In this document: piece by piece, positions 32,610 through 38,506 of the stretch | Position numbering within the stretch: position 1 is the stretch's first letter | Layout: each line of letters opens with the position of its first letter | From: GH45 sp046704385 | GTDB lineage: Bacteria > Bacteroidota > Bacteroidia > Bacteroidales > SZUA-534 | Length of the DNA: 38,506 nt | Direction of reading: 5' to 3' | Assembly: GCA_046704385.1 (NCBI GenBank) | Contig: JBJKSB010000019.1 | Coordinates: 1-38,506, forward strand | Translations under genes and position numbers: made by a program | Notes under the pieces: generated by a model | Seen by the model: the letters and a program-made list of their open reading frames with translations, nothing else | Told to the model about the DNA's origin: nothing | The model's database searches: none

Positions 32610-33942
32610 TTTCTGGCCTTATATCATTAAAATGATAGTTGTTTTTACTGTATTGTACGCCATTTATTGGATATTTTACCGTACAAAAACCTTTCATCAT
32701 ACCAACAGGATTATTTTATTAATCATTTTATTATCGTCACTACTTATTCCCTCAATGGAATTTTCATTTTCACCAAACCTGGTACCTAATAAGCCCTATA
32801 ACTTTGAATGGGAAAACGTAAATCAGTTTATCGACGATTTTGCACAACCCGTAGTTCAAAAAGAACTGCATCATTATTCAATTTTCGATATAATGTCGTG
32901 GCTTTATATTACAGGCTTACTATTTTTTGGAACCAGGTTTATTTTATATCTGATACGAATATTAGGACTTCGCTATAAATCAACAAGTTTAAAATCAAAT
33001 AGAATAACCTTGGTTTATACGCGAAATCAATTACCACCTTTCACGTTTTTTAAATGGGTATTTCTTCCGGAAGATGAATTTAAAGAGATTTACTCGCACC
33101 CAATTATTGAACATGAACGCGCTCATGCCCGGCAGTGGCATTCATTTGATCTGCTATTAGCTGAACTTTTTAGTATTTTTTTATGGTTCGTGCCTTTTGT
33201 CTATTCTTTCAAAAACTCGATTAAAAGTGTACACGAATACCTGGCCGACAGTTGTACTGTAAATTCTGTTTCAAACAAAATTGATTATTTGCAACTTTTG
33301 GCTCAAAATACTGAAAAATACACTTTAATCGGGTTATCGATCCATTTTTATTGTAAAACTTTAAAAAACAGGATAACCATGATAACAAAAAACAAATCAT
33401 CAAACTGGAGTAAAATCCAATATTCCATTTTAATACCAACCTTTATAATTCTGGTTTTTGCTTGTTCGCAGGTAGATAAACCTGAATTATTAAATACAAG
33501 CAATGTTACTTCAGTTGAAAAACATGAAAGTATCGCTTCGCCCGCATTTATCCAACCTATTAAAGCCAGCGAATGTAAATCTGTTTCTGGATTTGGAATG
33601 CGTGTGCATCCTTTAACTAAAAAAAGGATAATGCATAATGCCATTGACTTCGGTGCAAAGGAAGGTACTGAAATTATGGCTACTGCCGATGGTGTGGTAA
33701 TTAAAATTAACAAACCGAAGGACACCAAAGGACAGGGAAATGCAATTGTAATTCAGCATGCCAATGGATTTATAAGTGTTTATACACATCTTTCGGCCTT
33801 TAAAACAGAGTTGGGCAAAAATGTAAAACAGGGTGAAATTATTGGTCTTGTAGGAAACACAGGATTGTCAACCGGGCCACATTTACATTTTGAATTGCAA
33901 AAGGATGGAAAATTTGTAAATCCGGCTGATTATTTCAATTAA
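32602..33942 (+). CDS. M56 (BlaR1/MecR1-type) sensor peptidase with C-terminal M23 endopeptidase domain
   Basis: This 446-residue protein has membrane spans near residues 3-25, 33-50, 92-117 and 180-205. The M56 zinc motif is His171-Glu-Arg-Ala-His175 (EHERAHARQWHS), followed by HEYLADS from His211. A further hydrophobic segment (IPTFIILVFACSQ, ~280) precedes a periplasmic M23 peptidoglycan-peptidase domain (~310-445). Its metal and catalytic residues are present: His345, Asp349 (HNAIDFG), His396 (YTHLSAF) and His427/His429 (HLHFE). In BlaR1 the extracytoplasmic part binds beta-lactams; here it could sense or cut peptidoglycan. Such M23/M56 fusions are known in Bacteroidota, but their signal is not known to me. 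It overlaps the repressor gene by 8 bp, so translational coupling is likely. Confidence 0.9.
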   Translation: MNNFWPYIIKMIVVFTVLYAIYWIFYRTKTFHHTNRIILLIILLSSLLIPSMEFSFSPNLVPNKPYNFEWENVNQFIDDFAQPVVQKELHHYSIFDIMSWLYITGLLFFGTRFILYLIRILGLRYKSTSLKSNRITLVYTRNQLPPFTFFKWVFLPEDEFKEIYSHPIIEHERAHARQWHSFDLLLAELFSIFLWFVPFVYSFKNSIKSVHEYLADSCTVNSVSNKIDYLQLLAQNTEKYTLIGLSIHFYCKTLKNRITMITKNKSSNWSKIQYSILIPTFIILVFACSQVDKPELLNTSNVTSVEKHESIASPAFIQPIKASECKSVSGFGMRVHPLTKKRIMHNAIDFGAKEGTEIMATADGVVIKINKPKDTKGQGNAIVIQHANGFISVYTHLSAFKTELGKNVKQGEIIGLVGNTGLSTGPHLHFELQKDGKFVNPADYFN

Positions 33943-33948
33943 TATGTT

Positions 33949-33996
33949 ATTCATCGGATGACCAGGTCTGAATTAATCTAATTAGATCCGATGAAT
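33949..33996. repeat. 11-bp perfect inverted repeat after the M56/M23 gene
   Basis: ATTCATCGGAT (33949-33959) and ATCCGATGAAT (33986-33996) are exact reverse complements, with a 26-nt loop. It begins 7 nt after the stop codon. No T-run follows, so it is not a standard terminator, although it could protect the 3' end. Confidence 0.5.
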
Positions 33997-34056
33997 ATCC
34001 AATGCAATCTTTTAAACACGACACTTGGTTAGATCAATTATGATATTTCCGGTGTA

Positions 34057-34091
34057 TAATCGGAGTGCGACGTTAAGTCGCGCCCCGATTA
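34057..34091. repeat. 15-bp imperfect hairpin
   Basis: TAATCGG (34057-34063) and CCGATTA (34085-34091) form the outer stem, and GCGAC/GTCGC (34067-34071/34077-34081) form the inner stem around the loop GTTAA. The joint has one A-C mismatch and one G-U pair. It is a GC-rich palindrome in an AT-rich spacer. Confidence 0.55.
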
Positions 34092-34395
34092 CGTTAATAA
34101 GAACGCGAAACTTCATTTTTAGCATAATAATATTAATGAGTTACCAGTTTAGGGGGCTCATTTTTGTTTGCATATGATTATATTCCAACAAATAATTTTA
34201 TGAATTAAAAAATATCTCAGTAATCGGCTAAATGTTATATTGAGGCTGAGAATATCAACGGAAATAATTTTCTTGTTATTATGAGCCCCAAAGGAGCTAA
34301 AGTCAAAAACTGCATGTGTGTGTTTTATCGTCAGCACCTCAAAATAATACTTAGCTAATTTAAGACCATGCTATCTTTTTTAAATTCATAATAGC

Positions 34396-34403
34396 TATAT
34401 TTG
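34396..34403 (+). promoter_or_regulatory. -7 promoter element of the TlpA-like operon
   Basis: TATATTTG matches TAnnTTTG, with the ATG 26 nt downstream at 34429. A clear -33 TTTG is not seen. Confidence 0.45.
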
Positions 34404-34428
34404 TTCGCAAACGCATAAATTTTTTTAA

Positions 34429-35028
34429 ATGTTGAAAGATTATTTCAAGCGAAAATCAAAATTCAGTATAGCTCTGGATGTGGTAATAGGAATAGCGATA
34501 TTGTTGATTCTTATTCCTGGCACACGAAAAGGGACACTTGCATTTATTTTAAAACCCACGTTATTTTTACATCAGCCCGGCGTAAATAGCACAAAAAAGC
34601 CGGTGGCAATGGAAACATGGAACTGGCAATTGGAAGATATGAAAGGGGACCAGGTATCATTAAGTGATTATAAAGGTAAAGTTGTATTTATAAACCTTTG
34701 GGCAACATGGTGTCCTCCGTGTATTGCTGAATTACCCGATCTGCAAAAATTATATAACAATTATAATGACAAGGTCGTTTTTATGTTTGTAAGTAATGAA
34801 GAAACCGAAAAAATAAAAAGTTTCCTGACAAAAAGAGGATTGAATATATCCGCTTTTTCCCCTTTAACCCAATATCCGGGTGATTTTGAAACCAACAGTA
34901 TTCCAACTACCTTTGTGTTGAACCGGGAAGGCGAAATAGTTATCAGTCATAAAGGATTAGCAAAATGGAACAGCCGGCGTATTCGTGGTATCCTTGATGC
35001 TTTGACAGGAAATAAAAAAGAAATTTAA
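34429..35028 (+). CDS. TlpA/ResA-like membrane-anchored thioredoxin
   Basis: This 199-residue protein starts with a short basic segment (MLKDYFKRKSK) and one membrane helix (~15-34). A periplasmic thioredoxin-fold domain (~60-195) follows, with the redox motif WCPPC (Cys95 and Cys98) in NLWATWCPPCIAELPDL. The cis-proline loop SIPTTFVLNREGEIV is present. TlpA/ResA proteins reduce disulfides outside the cytoplasm, often in cytochrome c maturation. No ccm or cytochrome genes are nearby, so the substrate is unknown. It is followed after 21 bp by the SpmAB-like gene and probably shares its transcript. Confidence 0.88.
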   Translation: MLKDYFKRKSKFSIALDVVIGIAILLILIPGTRKGTLAFILKPTLFLHQPGVNSTKKPVAMETWNWQLEDMKGDQVSLSDYKGKVVFINLWATWCPPCIAELPDLQKLYNNYNDKVVFMFVSNEETEKIKSFLTKRGLNISAFSPLTQYPGDFETNSIPTTFVLNREGEIVISHKGLAKWNSRRIRGILDALTGNKKEI

Positions 35029-35049
35029 CCCCGTACAAAATAACTAACA

Positions 35050-36282
35050 TTGGTACTTAATTATATCTGGATAGCATTTTTCATTGTCGCTTTTGTGGTG
35101 GCATTGGTTCGCCTGGTTTTTTTTGGTGATGTTGATGTTTTTCCGGCCATAATTAATTCCACCTTCGATACGGCTAAAACAGGTTTTGAGCTTTCTTTAG
35201 GGTTAACCGGGGTAATGACTTTATGGTTGGGTATTATGAGGGTAGGCGAGAAGGGAGGCATGGTGAACCTGCTTTCAAAAGTAATAGGGCCTTTTTTTAA
35301 CAAGCTTTTCCCTGAAATTCCTAAGGACCATCCGGCAACCGGATCGATTATGATGAACATTGCCGCCAATATGCTGGGACTTGATAATGCTGCAACTCCG
35401 CTGGGTTTAAAGGCTATGGAGCAGTTGCAGGAACTTAATCCGGATAAAGAGAAAGCATCGAATGCCATGATAATGTTTTTGGTGTTAAACACATCGGGTT
35501 TAACACTAATTCCGGTTAGCGTAATGGTTTATCGGGCTCAATTGGGGGCCTTGGTTCCTTCCGATGTGTTTTTGCCTATATTGCTAAGTACTTTTTTCTC
35601 AACAATGGCGGGTATCATAGCCGTTTCAATTTTTCAGAAAATAAATCTTTTTAATAAAACTATTCTGGCTTATATGGGTGGTATTTCGCTAATTATAGCG
35701 GGCATCATCTATTTTTTTACAACTCTTCCGGCCACTGAGGTTGGTACGGTTTCATCGCTTGCCGGTAATTTCATACTTTTTACCATCATCATTTCTTTTA
35801 TACTAATGGCGGTAAGGCGTAAGGTAAATGTTTATGAAACCTTTATTGAAGGGGCAGTTGATGGTTTTAAAGTTGCTGTTAAAATTATACCTTACCTGGT
35901 GGCAATGCTTGTAGGTATTGGGGTTTTCAGGGCTTCGGGTGCTTTTGACTATTTGATTGAGGGGTTAAGGGCATTTTTTAGTTGGACTGGTGTGAATACT
36001 GATTTTGTGGATGCTTTGCCTACTGCCTTTATGAAACCTTTAAGCGGAGCTGGTGCACGCGGCCTTATGATTGATGCTATGACAACTCATGGAGCTGACT
36101 CATTTGTTGGCCGGCTGGCGTGTACTTTTCAGGGCGCTACCGATACCACATTTTATATAATTGCCGTGTATTTTGGCAGTGTGGGTGTGACCAAAACCAG
36201 GCATGCTGTCGCCGGAGGACTTATTGCTGATTTGGCCGGAATTGTTGCTGCCATATTAATTGCATATCTTTTCTTTGCCTGA
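35050..36282 (+). CDS. Fused SpmA/SpmB-like membrane protein with two nucleoside-recognition (Gate) domains
   Basis: This 410-residue polytopic membrane protein has a TTG start at 35050 (MVLNYIWIAFF), as no ATG occurs before the first membrane span. The N-terminal half carries the SpmA-like part with GSIMMNIAANMLGLDNAATPLGLKAM and NTSGLTLIPVSVMVYR. The C-terminal half is SpmB-like with KIIPYLVAMLVGIGVFRASGA and GRLACTFQGATDTTFYIIAVYFGSVG. In spore formers these are two spore-maturation genes; in Bacteroidota, which do not sporulate, the fused form is widespread and of unknown role. It overlaps the next gene by one base, so coupling is likely. Confidence 0.88.
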   Translation: MVLNYIWIAFFIVAFVVALVRLVFFGDVDVFPAIINSTFDTAKTGFELSLGLTGVMTLWLGIMRVGEKGGMVNLLSKVIGPFFNKLFPEIPKDHPATGSIMMNIAANMLGLDNAATPLGLKAMEQLQELNPDKEKASNAMIMFLVLNTSGLTLIPVSVMVYRAQLGALVPSDVFLPILLSTFFSTMAGIIAVSIFQKINLFNKTILAYMGGISLIIAGIIYFFTTLPATEVGTVSSLAGNFILFTIIISFILMAVRRKVNVYETFIEGAVDGFKVAVKIIPYLVAMLVGIGVFRASGAFDYLIEGLRAFFSWTGVNTDFVDALPTAFMKPLSGAGARGLMIDAMTTHGADSFVGRLACTFQGATDTTFYIIAVYFGSVGVTKTRHAVAGGLIADLAGIVAAILIAYLFFA

Positions 36283-36821
36283 TGTTAAATTTGCGTCCAC
36301 TATATTGTCCCGATGTAATTGTGTTTGATTCCTGCGATCAAAAGGTATTTCCGATTAATGATATTAAACCAATAATTGATCTGTTAAGTCAGAAATCAAA
36401 AGTTATTTCGGTATATATCAATCATAAATTTGACCTGATTGATGAATCACAAATTGTGGTTAAAACACCTGAATATTCCATCTATAAAGAGACAAAGCCT
36501 GGGTTTGGAGATATTACATCAGCTTTGCTTCGGGCGGGATCGAGCTATGTTTATTATATAAAGACAGAGGTTGATAGTTATCGTGCAGCCTTTGTCCATT
36601 TTTATGACATACTTTCGGGCGATTATCCCATTTTATGCCTGTCGTTAAACCTGGCATTTCAGTTACAGGCCGCGGCTATTGTTTTGCCTGAAAGTACAAG
36701 CCAGCAGAAAAAGGATGAAATTATTGCCGGACAATTACATCAATCGCCGATTTTAATTTCCTCTGAAATTTTAAAATATAATCTGAGTTTTAAAGACAGG
36801 AAAATTCTTTTAAACGGTTAA
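36282..36821 (+). CDS. Protein of unknown function, coupled to the SpmAB-like gene
   Basis: This 179-residue protein has its ATG overlapping the stop of the SpmAB-like gene (TGATG), which implies translational coupling. It has no signal peptide or membrane span. It shows alternating hydrophobic strands and helices (for example KVISVYINHKFDLIDE and YPILCLSLNLAFQLQAAAIVLPE), compatible with an alpha/beta fold. I recognise no motif or catalytic residue set. It contains three cysteines (two in CPDVIVFDSC, one in LCLSL). The tight linkage suggests a partner or regulator of the membrane protein. Confidence 0.75.
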   Translation: MLNLRPLYCPDVIVFDSCDQKVFPINDIKPIIDLLSQKSKVISVYINHKFDLIDESQIVVKTPEYSIYKETKPGFGDITSALLRAGSSYVYYIKTEVDSYRAAFVHFYDILSGDYPILCLSLNLAFQLQAAAIVLPESTSQQKKDEIIAGQLHQSPILISSEILKYNLSFKDRKILLNG

Positions 36822-36984
36822 TATCCGAAGCACTAAAAGAATGGAGAAATCCTTAGATGATAATAAAACGTATTAAAAAACATGTTTTCTAAAGGCCCAT
36901 AAATTAACCGGCTTTTGTAACCAATTATTATTTTTATCGACTTATTCTTTTTATAAATATGTATAATTTACAATTGATTTAACT

Positions 36985-38506
36985 ATGAGAAATTTAATTT
37001 ATTTATTAATAATTACCGGGTTTTTTATAACCCAGGCTTGTAATGAAAAAAAAGCTATGGACAAAAAGGCTATCGATGTAAAAGATATGGATTTGACGGT
37101 TAAACCGGGCGACAATTTTTATAAATATTCAAATGGTGGCTGGATGGCCAATAACCCTATTCCTGAGGATAAAAGCCGATATGGCTCTTTTGATATACTT
37201 TCTGATAAAAACGAAAAATTATTACGTGAATTAGTTGAAAATATTTCAAAACAAACCAATGAAAAGGGCTCTGTTGCCGATAAAATTGCAAAATTTTACA
37301 ATTCGGGAATGGACACTGTAACTATTGAAAAACAAGGTATTCATGTTCTCGATAAAGAATTTGAAAAGATTGACAATATTGCTTCAGTTGATGATATTCA
37401 AAAACAACTTGAGGATTTTCATATGCACGATATAACCTCAGGTTTTGCTTTGTATGGAGCAGCTGATGATAAAAACAGTGATATGGTGATAGCCCATTTG
37501 TATCAGAGTGGTTTGGGTTTGCCCGATCGTGACTATTACCTGAGCGATTTAGACCGGTTCAAAAAAATCAGGGAAAAATATAAACAACACATTACCACTA
37601 TTTTTCAATTGATGGGATCGGATAGTATTGAAGCAGCCAACGCTGCTCAAAAGGTATTTGAGTTTGAAAAACAGATGGCTGAAGCTTCGAAGGACAGGTT
37701 AAGCTTACGCGATCCGATACAAAATTATCACAAGGTTACGATGGCTCAACTTGTTGAAATGGCTCCTGATTTTAACTGGACTCAGTATTTTTCAACAGTT
37801 GGTTTAACTGATGTTAAGGAATTAGATGTGGCTCAACCTGAATTTATTAAAGCGTTTGATATATTATTTACCCAAACGCCTTTGGATACCTGGAAAACTT
37901 ATTTTAAGTGGAATTTAATAAATGCTGCAAGCCCGTATTTAAGTCAGGATTTTGTAGTTGCCGATTTTAATTTTTATGGTAAGGTTTTATCGGGCACACC
38001 TGTATTAAAGCCTCGTTGGAAAAGAGTTTTGCAGGCTACAAATCGTTCGCTGAGCGAAGCTGTTGGCCAGATGTATGTAGAAAAATATTTCCCGCCTGCA
38101 GCTAAAGAGCGTATGCTTAAGCTGGTTGAAAATCTCCGTCTGGCATTGGGTGAAAGAATTCAAAAACTTGACTGGATGGGCGATGAAACCAAAAAGAATG
38201 CAGAGGAGAAACTGGCTGCTATTAACGTAAAAATCGGGTATCCTGACAAATGGAGGGACTATTCTTCGTTGGAAGTAACTGATGAACCTTATTTTGAAAA
38301 CGTATTGAAAGCCTGGGAGTTCTCATTCAATTATAACATAAGCAAAATTAATAAACCTGTTGATAAAACAGAATGGCATATGCCTCCTCAAATGGTTAAT
38401 GCTTATTATAGCCCAAATCAAAACGAGATTGTTTTCCCGGCAGGTATCCTGCAACCACCGTTTTTTTATATGAATGGTGATGATGCTGTAAATTATGGTG
38501 CTATTG
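36985..38506 (+). CDS. M13-family zinc metallopeptidase lipoprotein (partial, 3' end outside window)
   Basis: The frame starts at the ATG at 36985 and runs off the right edge after about 507 codons. A lipoprotein signal (MRNLIYLLIITGFFITQACN) has Cys19 as the lipidation site. The M13 (neprilysin/PepO) N-terminal domain follows: PGDNFYKYSNGGWMANNPIPEDKS near residue 37, GLGLPDRDYYLS near 172, and the start of the catalytic part, VNAYYSPNQNEIVFPAGILQPPFF, near 472. The zinc HExxH motif lies beyond the window. Such enzymes cleave oligopeptides in the periplasm or at the cell surface. It is 163 bp after the previous gene, with no promoter I can name in between. Confidence 0.9.
   Translation, partial: MRNLIYLLIITGFFITQACNEKKAMDKKAIDVKDMDLTVKPGDNFYKYSNGGWMANNPIPEDKSRYGSFDILSDKNEKLLRELVENISKQTNEKGSVADKIAKFYNSGMDTVTIEKQGIHVLDKEFEKIDNIASVDDIQKQLEDFHMHDITSGFALYGAADDKNSDMVIAHLYQSGLGLPDRDYYLSDLDRFKKIREKYKQHITTIFQLMGSDSIEAANAAQKVFEFEKQMAEASKDRLSLRDPIQNYHKVTMAQLVEMAPDFNWTQYFSTVGLTDVKELDVAQPEFIKAFDILFTQTPLDTWKTYFKWNLINAASPYLSQDFVVADFNFYGKVLSGTPVLKPRWKRVLQATNRSLSEAVGQMYVEKYFPPAAKERMLKLVENLRLALGERIQKLDWMGDETKKNAEEKLAAINVKIGYPDKWRDYSSLEVTDEPYFENVLKAWEFSFNYNISKINKPVDKTEWHMPPQMVNAYYSPNQNEIVFPAGILQPPFFYMNGDDAVNYGAI

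Larger units (their letters stand above)
33997..34428. other. Intergenic region before the TlpA-like gene
   Basis: No gene is seen. It contains the hairpin at 34057-34091, a TTATGAGCCCC element near 34277 like that of the palindrome cluster at ~31873, and the promoter of the TlpA-like gene at its end. Confidence 0.5.

Overview
The window is AT-rich DNA from a member of the Bacteroidota, most likely an anaerobic or facultative Bacteroidales/Marinilabiliales-type organism (the order is inference). The evidence is two proteins with C-terminal type IX secretion (Por) sorting domains, a B12-riboswitch operon of the BtuB/BtuG type, a fused SpmAB-like protein, an M23/M56 fusion, and several upstream regions carrying the Bacteroidota -7 element TAnnTTTG. 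No tRNA, rRNA, CRISPR array, prophage or intact insertion sequence was seen.

Layout. 1-5528 (minus strand): the start of serB (cut by the left edge), a polytopic membrane protein, a CapA-like phosphoesterase-fold protein, and a SulP anion transporter fused to a STAS domain and a beta-carbonic anhydrase. 5840-10567 (minus): a cobalamin-uptake operon, with riboswitch, then T9SS surface protein, BtuB-like TonB receptor and BtuG-like beta-propeller lipoprotein. 10676-13402 (plus): a four-PAS hybrid histidine kinase. 13852-14984 (plus): a Crp/Fnr regulator followed by two tiny DUF2892 membrane proteins. 15071-22086 (minus): a sulfur-respiration block. It holds a Tat-exported molybdopterin reductase (PsrA-like), a four-cluster ferredoxin (PsrB-like), an NrfD/PsrC membrane subunit, two YeeE/YedE half-transporters, a membrane-anchored rhodanese-like protein, and mobA/mobB for the bis-MGD cofactor. 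22579-31767 (plus): a 3062-residue repetitive T9SS-exported surface protein. 32220-33942 (plus): a BlaI-type repressor overlapping an M56 sensor peptidase that carries an M23 endopeptidase domain. 34429-36821 (plus): a TlpA-like thioredoxin, an SpmAB-like membrane protein and an unknown protein. 36985-end (plus): an M13 metallopeptidase cut by the right edge.

How the parts work together. The PsrABC-like complex would reduce polysulfide, thiosulfate or a similar sulfur compound at the membrane. MobA/MobB supply its cofactor, and the YeeE pair and rhodanese-like protein would handle sulfur compounds. The nearby Crp/Fnr gene and the DUF2892 proteins look like the rest of the same module: in E. 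coli YgaP a rhodanese and a DUF2892 membrane domain are one polypeptide. The B12 operon is a separate, riboswitch-controlled nutrient acquisition unit.

The most unusual features are these: the rhodanese with Ser at the catalytic Cys position and a C-terminal Gly-Gly-Cys tail; three 14-bp half-dyads phased exactly 20 bp apart over an apparently leaderless blaI-type promoter; two intergenic elements made of AGT-heptamers followed by ACT-heptamers; a triple-hairpin element inside the psr operon; and the fourfold composite repeat of the giant surface protein.
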